Source: Miscanthus floridulus (taxonomy: Eukaryota > Streptophyta > Magnoliopsida > Poales > Poaceae). From it: 64,000 bases of DNA. The stretch lies in contig NC_089598.1 in the NCBI RefSeq assembly GCF_019320115.1, positions 85,947,560 through 86,011,559 of the forward strand, read 5' to 3'. Made by a program: the position numbers and the translations under genes. Of this stretch, positions 46,576-56,165 are shown one piece after another. Each line of letters opens with the position of its first letter. The first letter of the stretch is position 1. A model generated the notes under the pieces. The model was not told where the DNA came from. It saw only the letters and a list, made by a program, of their open reading frames with translations, and made no database searches.

Positions 46576-49322
46576 ATGCTGCGGACACACATCCGCAGTC
46601 CTTTTGGAGCTTGGCGATCTCCTCCCCATCCAGCTTGGACCTCGCCGACAAATCCTCGAACATCCCGTGGGCCTCCTCCGCGTCTTGACGCGCCTGGGCC
46701 TCTCGCTCCTAGGCAGTAGCAAGCTGTGCGGCCATGTCTGCTCGCAGCTGGGCCTCCTCGGAGAGGCGATCCCACTCTGCCTTCTGCTTGCGGAGGAAGC
46801 GGGATTTCTTCCGGCTATGAGCAACAAGAACCTGAAGAGGAAGAAGACTGGAATCAGAAATGCAAAAACACAAAAACATGCGGAGAAAGAAGAAAATCAG
46901 GCAAGTACCTGGGTAGTAGGAATGACAATTTCACGCAGGGCTCCTCTGGCCTGGTCCAGGGCCTCCAGCATGGTCGAAATTCCGATGTCAAGACCCTCCC
47001 ACTCCATGCTCTCAGAATGATCATCGAGCAAGAACAGAGCTGACGTCGGGTCCTGGGCAGCCATCCACTGAAGCGGCGGCTCCCCCGCGTGGGGGAGCGG
47101 CTTCCACCCGACAAAGGGGCCGAGGGCGGCTCCCTCCTAACCCTGTGCGGCACCACCGCCGCACTCGAGGACCCTCCGGCTAGACCCTCCCCCCTCTGGG
47201 TCGCTTTGAGCGCCACGGGCGGATCCACCTGGGCCCCTGGTGGCGCGGATTGCACTACGCCCTCGAGCGCCACCATGACCGTGCCCGGCTGATCCTGACT
47301 TGGCGCAGTCACGACCACCTCCACCAAAGGTATGTGGCCCTCGGCCAGCTGTTCCACGCTCGCCATGGAGGAGGCCACCCGCTCAGTAACCTCCGCGGGC
47401 GTAGGAGCCACCACGGACACCGTCGGGTCGGCCAACGCGGCCCTGACGTCGGCATCACTCCCGCCCGAAACAGGGGTGACGCCAGGCGACGCCGTCTGTC
47501 CCACTTGAATGGCGAGACTCTTCTTTGGCGCCAACCCTAGGGGGTGACCCGTCCGCAAGAACCTGCACAAAGGTATTAATCATTAGACTAAAATAGAAAT
47601 GAAAAAAGGATGAAAACAGAGGAATCAGCAGCTCACGTTGACGTCCTCGGCCGGCGGAAGCGTTTTGAGGATGGATCCCTAGATCCCTACCCTGACTCAT
47701 CTGGGTGGGACCGTTTCAAGCCTACTCCCTGCTCTGGGGCAGGGAGGCTTACCTCGAAGGCGCGGCTCCAGAGCCGCTCCCCTCCATCGTCTCATGGGGC
47801 GCGGCACCAGAGCCGCTCCCCTCCATCGTCTCATGGGGCGTGGCACCAGAGCCACTCCCCTCCCCCATCGCTTCGGGGTCAGCAGCGGCAGGCCCGCTTT
47901 CCTCCACCCACCAGTCCTCGACTAGCATGCCGTGCGAAGCGGCGGACTCGCTGGCCTCCTCTGACCTCATCGATTCACTTCTCTCTACGTGGAAAGGGAA
48001 GGGTCCCTGCACGGATGGGTGGCCACTCGTCAGCGTGTCCTCGTCCTCCAGGACGTCCCAATCCACGCTGATGGCTACCTCGTCGTCATCATCATCGTCG
48101 TCGTCTTCATCCTCACTGCTCACGTCCTCCCCCCGATCCCGTGCCTCCTGCTTCGATCGTTTCGCCTTCTTCATCTCCTCCCTTGCTTTCCTATCCCGCT
48201 CGGCCGCGAGTCGATTCGCCACCGCCATGGCCTTGTCCTTCGGCAGTGGAACCGAACTATCCTTGAAGACTAGCCCCCTCGGCTGATCCCAATGTCACAA
48301 AAGCAAGTATTAAAAAAGGGAGATTCAGGAGAAAGAAAAGAGCACGGGAGAAGAGGGCTTATGAATTCAAAGAACCCAGGCTCCGGCCACATTGGGGGAT
48401 GTCCAGGCACCGGATACACGATGTCGAGGACCCGGCCGGCGGAATCCTTCATCGGCTCTGTCGCCTCCTTGATGCGCTGCGCCACTTCCGAGTAAGGGAG
48501 CGCCTCGTCAACGAGCACCGTCCCTTCAAACGACATCCCAGGCATCATCCGATGCAGGGGAAGCACGCACGCCATCAGTGGCGCCACCCTCCTCGTATGG
48601 TAGGCACCAATAATCCCCGTCCCCTTTACACCCCGATCCTTCAGGGCTTAGAGGGTGGAAAGAAGGTCTGAGATGTGTTTCTTGTCTTTGGACTGGACAC
48701 CCCAGCTCCACGACTCCGAAGCATCCACAATAAGGCATCCAGTGTACCTCGGTAGGGTGGCACTCACATCATCCCTAACATAAAACCACTGTGAATGCCA
48801 TCCCTTATTGGATGTCGCCAGACACATGTATGGGTAACCCCTTGACCGGGTATGGCACAGATGGATGCTGGCACATCCCATCAGCGCATTCATATCTTTT
48901 CCCCCAAGCTTCCTCTTCGATAAACTAATGTTAAAGAAATATCGCCACAGATCAAAATGGGGATCGATCCCCAGGAAACCCTCGCATAGGGCAACAAACG
49001 TTGCCATGTGTTGAATCCCATTGGGAGTTAGATGCTGCAGCTTCACCTCGTAATAATCCAGCAACCCCCGAAGAAATCTATGCGCGGGTACCACGAATCC
49101 CCGCTCATGAAAGATGGTGAAAGAGACAACATACCCTTCGGGCGGCACCGGCTCACCCTCGTCGCCAGGTAGCAGCCACTCCTGGACGGCGGACAGTGGG
49201 CGGAGAAGGCCACAGTGGACGAGGCCCTCCAGACGCCATGAGGTGATGTTAGATCTACCCCACAACTCCATTAAAGCAATAGGGGAGGAGGGCAGGCGCG
49301 AGCTTGACGGCGGCTGCAACAT
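46570..49322 (-). pseudogene. Element C antisense gene with a putative gypsy-type transposon domain
   Basis: Minus strand, in pieces that look like exons. 49322-48648 encodes a conserved N-terminal domain (GLVHCGLLRPL, FTIFHERGFVVPAHRFLRGLLDYY) like plant proteins annotated as putative gypsy-type transposon. 48587-48340 follows, then 48290-47749 with an acidic DDDD run and three 13-residue GSGSGAAPHETME-type repeats. 47570-46920 is Ala/Pro/Val-rich, and about 46830-46570 is a coiled-coil-like KQKAEWDRLSEEAQ segment. T-rich stretches ending in AG separate some pieces and suggest introns, but not every donor is canonical. The gene is cut at its 3' end where it meets the plus-strand protease, and a stop interrupts the coiled coil near 46715. 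Function unknown. Confidence 0.55.
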
Positions 49323-49330
49323 GAACGCAA

Positions 49331-50011
49331 GCTGGTTGGTGGTGGCGATACGGGCGTAGGAGGTTGGGGCGATTGGCGGCGGATGTTTTCAGAACGCAAA
49401 GGCAGGGGAGCGAAATACGGAACCTTGGGGGCGAACCCCATGGTTTTATAGGGGGTGACGGACGTGAGAAGGGCAACCGTCCGCCTCGATCTCCAGGCCT
49501 GCCACGCGTGCCACCATGTCACGCCGCGGGACACGCGCCCGCAGTCCCTATCCTCTCACCCCAAAAAACTTGGCGGACGGTTCGCCTTCCCCAGGTGAAT
49601 CCGGACTCTCTACCCACCTAGGAAATGCAAGCCACGAAGGCCTTCTCTTTTCTCTTTGGCCCCCCTAGGGCCCAGAAGCTCGGCGGCCGGCCCAACTAAG
49701 GAAGGATCTACGAACGATCCAAAATCAAGGGCAGAAGCACCAGTTAGGTCAGCCCTGAATCAGTTCCCAGCGAACAGGATGCCACGACCCACTCAGAAAA
49801 ACATCCAGTTGATGAAAAACTAAGTCCTTTAGCCTTACCCACGAAGGGACTGATACAACCCCCCGGGCGACTCTACTCGAATCACCCGGGGGCTCGGGGG
49901 CTACACCCATCGGGTGCGCTCGCACGCACCCTCTGGCAAAGTAACTTCGACGAAGTCAAAAAACACCCTCCAGGCGGTTCTACTCGAATCACCTAGAGGC
50001 TCGGGGGCTAC
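49331..50011 (+). other. Element C tail with duplicated polypurine-tract region
   Basis: Upstream region of the antisense gene and end of the internal region. Two copies of a segment containing TACTCGAATCAC and CTCGGGGGCTAC occur at about 49870-49903 and 49979-50011; the second directly precedes the 3' LTR and is the likely functional polypurine tract. Confidence 0.65.
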
Positions 50012-51452
50012 TGTCGGGGACCTAATACCGGGGTACCCCAGAAGGTGGAACCAATAACCACCGAATGTAAAAAAAACTTTTGGACGCATAAGGGCGCCGT
50101 TTCATCCCTTGTTCGAGTGACAGGAGTTTGGTTCCGCCTCGCCCGACGCCTTTGTGAGATAACTCTGCCTCGCCCGAGGGCTCAAGGTTAATCTCCGTCT
50201 CGCCCGACGCCATTGGGACAGGCTCGGTCTCGCCCGAGGGCCAAGGGATAAACTCTGTCTCGCCTGACGCCTTGAGGGCGGGCTCGGTCTCGCCTAAGGG
50301 CTGAGGGATAGATTCTGCCTCGCCCGACCCCGGAGGGGTGAGGTCGGTCTCGCCCGAGAGATAGGAATTGGTCTCCGTTTCGCCCGACGGCAAGGAACGA
50401 GTCTCACCCTGCTCCATATCTAAAGTTGGATTCATCTTACCTGACAACTTTTCCCCATTCCCTCAAGATGATAAGTATAGAGCAAGACAAGATGTTCGGG
50501 TCAACCATGGCTCCAAGGACCATACCCTGCGCCCTGGCAGGAAAAGTACTACCAGGGGATGACAAGACAGGTGCTTTAGACCCTTCCGGGCACCGCAGAG
50601 CCCGAAAGGTTGTACAGGTGCATGCTCCTCGCCCTGTAGAGTTGTAGGCATCGCTTGTAGCCCTAGGACACGGAACCCAACAAAGATATACGACAACCGC
50701 TATGCTCCAGAAAAGGATTTGCTATCTCCACGAATGACGGATTTTTCGTCACCACGCTATGGACCCAAGGGAGCGGCGCCCGCTTCCCGACCCCTCAGGT
50801 CCACCAAGTCAGAAGGCCTTGACCACGGCATTATGCCAGATTCTGGCCCCTCGTCCCTCCGACGAAGACTCACAAGAACCAGAAGGCGTGCGGAGCAAGG
50901 CTAGGAGAGGCTAATAAGTCAAAACCACTGTACTACAGCCCATACCCTGCGCAGGGCAACGTTCTGTGATCAACCTGACATTCTACAGAGACATCGACAG
51001 TATTGTAGGCACTTATCTTCCTTCGCACTCATCAGAATGAAGGAGGAGGATTGGGTAGACGTGAGCCATAAGACTAAGTAGAGTATACATCCTAAAACCT
51101 TGCCCTTGTAAAAGCCACCCCCTTCCTCTATAAAATGGGATGCGCTTCCTCCATTAGAGGGACGGACGCTTAAGACCGAACAATACGACACACAGATACA
51201 CACAGTCAAGTGGCTTCGAACCTCTTGACCTCCCTTCAGCCCTTCCATCAGAGACTTAGGACCAATCCCTCTCTCGATCATTTGTACCCCCTACTACAAA
51301 CCGTTCACGGTGCTAATAACACGAGCAGCATCAAACTGGACGTAGGGACTTTCGGCCCGAACCAGTATAAATCTTGTGTCCTTTAGCGCACCATCCGAGC
51401 CTAACGTGCATTACTATAAATTTACTTGCGGTGCTTGTACGAAACACCGACA
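50012..51452 (+). repeat. Element C 3' LTR
   Basis: 1,441 bp, TGTCGGGG to CACCGACA. The CTCGCCCGA array is at about 50137-50395 and TATAAAA at 51129-51135. Few differences from the 5' LTR are visible, fitting its place as the innermost insertion. Confidence 0.92.
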
Positions 51453-52409
51453 GTTAGTTTATTTGATCAAGGTGAAATCGTCTGGTGCGACCGGACGCAA
51501 AGAGGTGAAGTGACCGGACGTTGAGTCCTAGCGTCCGATCGACTCCAGTAAGGTTTCAGAGAGGGAAAATCACGACCGGACCCTGTTCAGCGTCTGGTCA
51601 TATTTTAAACACTGGAGTTCGGGGAGAACTAACCGGAGCGTCCGGTCACCCCATAGAAGCACATAATGATTTGTTTTTCAGCCATGGTTATAAATACTTC
51701 CTCCATTCGTGTGTGGGGGTACTTTTGCTCATTCAAACAACTGAGAAACACCTTTGAGAGTGCCAAGAAGACCAAGGTCCTAGTGAGGTGATTGAGATTT
51801 GAGAATCCCAAAGAGTGCCCTCATTAGTAAAAGCAAGAGTAGCAAAGTGTGCATCCACCCTTCTCATTAGGCTTGTCGTGGTCAAGTGAGAGTTTCATGC
51901 TTGTTACTCTTGGTGATCGCCATCACCTAGACGGCTTGGTGGTAATTGGGAGCTTGGTGATCATCCGACGGAGCTTGTGGATGACCCAACTCAAGTTGTG
52001 AGCAGTTGTGGGTGATTCACCACGATGGAGTGTCAAAGAATCTACCTGTAGAGAGCACTTGATCCTTACGTGGATCAAGGGGGAGCTACACCCTTGCGTG
52101 GGTGCTCCAACGAGGACTAGTGGGAAGTGACGACTCTCTGATACCTCGGCAAAACATCGCCGCGTTCCTCCTTCTCTCTTTACTTTGAGTATTTACTTTA
52201 AGCAATTCATTTCTTGTCATTTACATTGATAGAATTGCCATGCTAGAGTAGGATTGAAACATAGGTTGCTAAACTTTTGTATGGTAGATCAATAGAAATA
52301 CTTTCTAGGCACAAGGGATTAATTAGGCTAACCATAGGACTTAATTGTTGCAAAAGAAATTTAGAATTAGCCCAATTCACCCTCCCTCTTGGGCATCTTG
52401 ATCCTTTCA
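51453..52409 (+). repeat. Element C target duplication and element B 3' LTR, right part
   Basis: GTTAG (51453-51457) is the right target duplication of C. The rest completes the element B LTR, with TATAAATA at 51689-51696 and ending ATCCTTTCA at 52409. A 22-base deletion near 51645, between direct TCCGGTCA repeats, removed the palindrome found before the TATA box in the other LTRs. Confidence 0.9.
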
Positions 52410-53150
52410 GAAACCTCTTCACCCTGACTACCCAGCTTCACGCTCGCACTTATATATTGCATACCTGCTTGCTTGCATTTACTTCGATCATTATTACATA
52501 TGTCTTGTTATGTGATGTGATGGTTGGTTGGTGATGTGGTTGGTGGATTGAGGTTGGCCATGAGGCTTCCCCATGAGATAGATGGTAGGTTGGCGTGACG
52601 GGAGCATTGAATCCCATGTGGGTGGTGGTGATTGAGGAGTTCTAGAGACATTCCTTGTCTTGACCTGTTTCTTTGGTGATATCGGCCGGAGTAAGAGGAT
52701 TTACCCTAGAGGGGTGCACTAGGTGCATGGAGTGCCCTAGATCTGGTTCTGATGGATATGATGGATATGATGTGACAAGCGTGTGGCGGTGGCTACCCGT
52801 GAGAGGGGGGTCATGTGATATTGGTGGAAGGTGCTTGCTCTAGCCAATTAAGGACCATCGTGGGTTGATGCCTGGGACATGGGACTATGTTAAACGTGCA
52901 TGCCATAGGCCTTGAATGTGCGGGGCCTGTTCTGTTGAGTTAGTGTAGACTAAGCCAGTTCTATGGGAGGAGAGGTGCACAGGGTTCAGCCCTAGGAGAG
53001 TGAGGAGGATGCCGATGGTTTTTCTGGCTACCCTAATTACGATCCCAAGTGTATACATCATGTCGTATGCTACTCCACTTAGGGGCAGACTGGTGAGGAA
53101 TGTGCTAATTCTTGAGCGGTGTTCGCCTAGTAATGGGGATGGGGATCCGA
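52410..53150 (+). mobile_element. Element B target duplication and Tekay-like LTR, third segment
   Basis: GAAAC (52410-52414), then continuation of the LTR interrupted at 30558. It has the GGCCGGAGTAAGAGGATTT and GGGTGCACTAGGTGC blocks usual in large grass Tekay LTRs. No gene. The right end is not sharp; fragment E begins at about 53155. Confidence 0.6.
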
Positions 53151-53154
53151 AATT

Positions 53155-54506
53155 TTTTTCTGATTGATTTTGATATATGGAACATCAAAATCCGAGTTCG
53201 TATACAAAAACTAGACCAGTTTTAAGAATTGGCTCCAAATTAGAGGACAAACAGGAACAATATGCGCAAAATTGGTCACGGCAGCAAAGATTTGATGGAA
53301 ACGATGGGGGAAAACACATGAACTGGACTTTAACATGACCTAACCAGCAATAAGACCTCGACCAGGACACAAACTCAACACGACGTACTCTAAAACTAAA
53401 ATATGCAAAGGCTATGGCGCGGAAGGTTCTAGGACAGGAAAAAAAGTATGGCACTGGACTATGGGACGAATGTGAAACACTCCAAACTAGGGGATAAATA
53501 TGAACCTAACGGTATACCTTAGCTCTTATTACCACTTAATGGGGACGGGGATCTCGATCTTCCATCGGGTATAGGTAACTATCGTTGTGGCAGAGAATGA
53601 CACATCGATCCGGCTTCAGATCGAAAGACCGAACCCTGCAATCTTAGCACCACAACTCCTCTAGTTATCAACCGAGACACGTATCTGGTTGACCTCGCCA
53701 AGAAGGCTAATCCTTGCCTGTGCAATGAAGAACACAAGAAGAACAAGAAAGAAAGCAACTAAATTGTAGATGAATGATTAATCTCACGAAGTTGGGGTCT
53801 CACAAACCGATGAACGGTGAAACTACTCTTGATAGATTAATCTAAGAAAACCCCCAAAACTTAATGATGGCGGTGATGTATGATTATAAAGGTCTTAGGG
53901 TCATCGCCTACCCTGGACGTGCCCCCTAATGAGCCCAAACATGATACACGGTCCAACGGACCAAAAGACGGTGTCGCAGCACCCTGGTAGATTCTGGATG
54001 TTGACTTGTTTCAATGATTCTCGTTGATTCTGAAGAGATTTTGATGTGAGACCACTTGGATTGGATTTCTTATCAAATTAGCTTTCCAACCATATGTGGA
54101 TCGTCGAAAACGAAGTCCGGATGCGTCTTGGGTGACCAGTTTAAGGCAGACTGGTCCTGGAGGCCGAGGCAGACTCGAAATCATGTTGGACCATGCCTCC
54201 GGTTTCTGTTGAACGTCCTTGCTAGTCATCAACACCTCCACCTCTTCCTCTAAGTCCGTCATGACCCTCTCTAATGTTCCTAAGCAAGATAACATCATTA
54301 GGTAGTAGTCTATTCTCAAAAGTATGAAAATGATCGCTTAAGAATGAGCTCACCTCTAAATTGAGTTGACGCATTCGAGCCCGAGTCATTGGACCTTGCA
54401 TGACGGTTGGAGGATCAGTGGGTACATCCGAAGGAGTGATGTCCTCATCACCTAGGCTACGGCCACGATCGATGATGGTGATCCTAGAGGGTACATGTGT
54501 ACACAC
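53155..54506 (-). mobile_element. Fragment E: pol end, one LTR and a leader, minus strand
   Basis: Read on the minus strand: an open frame of 94 codons (54506-54222) with a GPMTRARMRQLNLEVSSF segment typical of the C-terminal end of plant Gypsy pol; a purine tract; an LTR from 54232 to 53537 diverged from element D's LTR; then a primer-binding-like AGTGGTAATAAGAGC and leader (53536-53155) matching D's leader. One LTR thus has internal sequence on both sides. It links non-autonomous element D to a family with a real pol gene. Confidence 0.65.
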
Positions 54507-55014
54507 TCTGCAGAGTTAAAACTATACGTATAGCCGTGATCTCGGTCATGATCACTCCTGTGAACTGTTTCACCTCGCTAGTCTTCTCTTGTGCTTTGCT
54601 TTTCTCTCTCGAAACTAAGGTACGACTTGAGGCTGATTAGACGAGGGGCGCGCGGAGACCGCCTCGTCGACTAGACTGAGAGATTGAGGGTGTTGTGAGG
54701 GATGATGAGTGATGACTGGCGATGATGATGAGTGGATGGTGAGAATGAGATTGTGGATTGGGTTTAGAGAAGATTATTTATACACTATTTTTATGCTATT
54801 TCACATGCGCTAAGGATGCAAACCACAACCAAACTATTAGGATCGCTAGATCCCTTTATTTTCTATTTTTCACTAAAGTTCATCGGTGTTGACCATGGCC
54901 TGCACACATCTAGCGGTGTTCAGATTTCTTGACTTGCAGTGACGTTGAGATTGGTAATTGGTTTCATTCTACACTCAAGGATGTCTCTGGATGGGAGATC
55001 GCCAAGCTTCGCTT
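54507..55014. other. Unassigned sequence between fragment E and the Copia LTR fragment
   Basis: No gene or clear element boundary. 54660-54760 is rich in GATGATGAG-like words. The last about 70 bases (ACACTCAAGGATGTCTCTGG and on) probably belong to the same Copia LTR as 55015-55212, extended leftwards; the window start cuts the left copy at the corresponding point. Confidence 0.4.
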
Positions 55015-55212
55015 CCACGATAGAATAACAGTGATTTGTATGTTGTTAGTTGTATCCAAACTATTGTAATATAACTATTTGTACACTCTGATGTTGTAGG
55101 ACTCTGTAATCAGCTGTGAATTGGACGCCCGTGATAGTCGAGATATCCTAGGACTATCACAGAGGGACAAAAATGTCGAAATTTCTATTTTGGAAATCCT
55201 AGTCTGTTACAC
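55015..55212 (+). mobile_element. Copia-type LTR 3'-end fragment, right copy
   Basis: Nearly identical to 1-198. It ends TCTGTTACA with no primer-binding site behind it, so it is a solo or truncated LTR that was in front of the gene before the 5' end was duplicated. Confidence 0.6.
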
Positions 55213-55493
55213 ATGGGGCACGGCCTGGGGGTTGGGAGAAGGGGCGCCACGAGCTAGGGGCCTTGGGGCGCACGACACGCCTGGGGGCCTGTGGACGAGG
55301 CGTGCTCGTCCTCATATAGGCTCCTGGGTCCCGCCCACAGAGAGAGAGGAGGGGGTTTGAGGAAAGGAGTTGCGGGCGCAGCCGAAATATGCGTGCGGGG
55401 TAGGGCGAGGCGAACAGGAGTGGGGTACGCGTGTGGGATGAGGCTAGGAGCGAGCATGTGTAGGGAGTCCGGACGCGCTCGTATGCTCAGAAC

Positions 55494-55769
55494 CAGCGAT
55501 GAAAACGGATCGGATACGGACGGATATCACCGATATTACATTTGTTTTCATATTTCTGTCCGGATTCGGATTCGAATACAAATAGTGTCAACTATGTCGG
55601 ATAGGATACGATTGGATATCGACATCATAAATATGCGATTTGAGTATTCGGATACGGATACGGTATCGGATGTTGGATATCCGGACTCGGATACGGATAG
55701 ATCTCAACCCCTCTAAACGGATTCAGTTTCGAATACGATCGGAAAATATCCGTACCGTTTTCATCCCTA
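55494..55769. mobile_element. hAT-type MITE
   Basis: 276 bp with terminal inverted repeats (left CAGCGATGAAAACGG, right end reading TAGGGATGAAAACGG on the other strand). The eight-base target duplication is CTCAGAAC (55486-55493) and CTCGGAAC (55770-55777), with one difference. Internal GGATACGGATA-type repeats. The left paralog has an empty site with a single CTCAGAAC, which shows the insertion directly. No coding capacity; a hAT transposase elsewhere would have moved it. Confidence 0.88.
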
Positions 55770-56094
55770 CTCGGAACGTCGGGTCGGTAGTAAGCCCTCT
55801 TTTTAATTCCTATTTTAGCTTTCCTGTGTTGCAAAGGTGTCTTCAACTGAAAACCAAAAATGAGTTTGGAAGTACTACTGCCAAATAAAATTACTGAGCC
55901 TCGCCCCTAAGCAAGCAGACCGTTCCAATACGTGCAGTGTACTCCCGTTGATCTGTTCCAGCTTCCAAGTCACCTCTGCTCCGCTTCCACGCTCTTTCTA
56001 GAACAACCAAATACCAGCAGCAGAGCAGAGTTAGCAAAAGAGCAAACGCGTCACCGGCCACCAGATCTCTCCCGTACTCCCACCCCCGCCTCCG

Positions 56095-56118
56095 ATGAAT
56101 CCACCCGCCGCCGCCTAG
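56095..56118 (+). promoter_or_regulatory. Short upstream ORF in the BIG leader
   Basis: Seven codons and a TAG, 47 bases before the main ATG and in another frame. The length is the same in the left copy (about 838-862) despite substitutions. It matters only if transcription starts upstream of it, which cannot be seen here. Confidence 0.35.
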
Positions 56119-56165
56119 ACGCGCCGCCCCCAGTCCCCCACCACCACACTCCGCGCCACCGCCTA

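Larger units (their letters stand above)
42487..51452 (+). mobile_element. Element C: Tat-like LTR retrotransposon without reverse transcriptase or integrase, carrying an antisense gene
   Basis: 8,966 bp with LTRs at 42487-43927 and 50012-51452 (TGTCGGGGACC to ACACCGACA). The target duplication is GTTAG (42482-42486 and 51453-51457). Primer-binding sequence TTGGCGCGCCAGGTAGGGG follows the 5' LTR. The plus strand encodes gag and protease to about 46560. No reverse transcriptase, RNase H or integrase follows. From about 46570 to 49330 the coding signal is on the minus strand. LTR style, GGCGCGCC primer region and antisense gene recall grass Tat-lineage elements such as Grande and Cinful/zeon; the family name is an inference. 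Confidence 0.9.
30559..52409 (+). mobile_element. Element B: Maximus/SIRE-type Copia retrotransposon, its 3' LTR split by element C
   Basis: Same subfamily and orientation as element A. It is bounded by GAAAC target duplications and inserted in the Tekay-like LTR. Parts: 5' LTR 30559-32010, gag 32064-34461, pol 34476-37693, spacer 37694-39099, envelope-position frame 39100-41560, purine tract before 42018, 3' LTR 42018-42486 and 51458-52409. Element C (42487-51452) lies inside the 3' LTR. B keeps the gag core lost in A but has its own stops and frameshifts, and two integrase catalytic residues are replaced. Confidence 0.92.
55213..56165 (+). promoter_or_regulatory. Upstream and 5'-UTR region of the BIG gene
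   Basis: Holds the presumed promoter and leader, shared with 199-909. A 276-bp MITE (55494-55769) is inserted only in this copy. The frame of the gene is open back to 55932, but the left copy has a one-base length change here, so the leader is probably untranslated. A short upstream ORF (ATGAATCCACC... to TAG) is at 56095-56118, out of frame with the start. No confident TATA box. Confidence 0.6.

Noticed and set aside
13349..52409. Elements A and B as one segmental duplication
   Set aside because: They have different target duplications (CACTT and GAAAC) and different host sequences, so they inserted separately.
55932..56165. N-terminal extension of the BIG protein
   Set aside because: The frame is open here, but the paralogous copy has a one-base shift in the same region and the conserved N-terminus starts at 56166.
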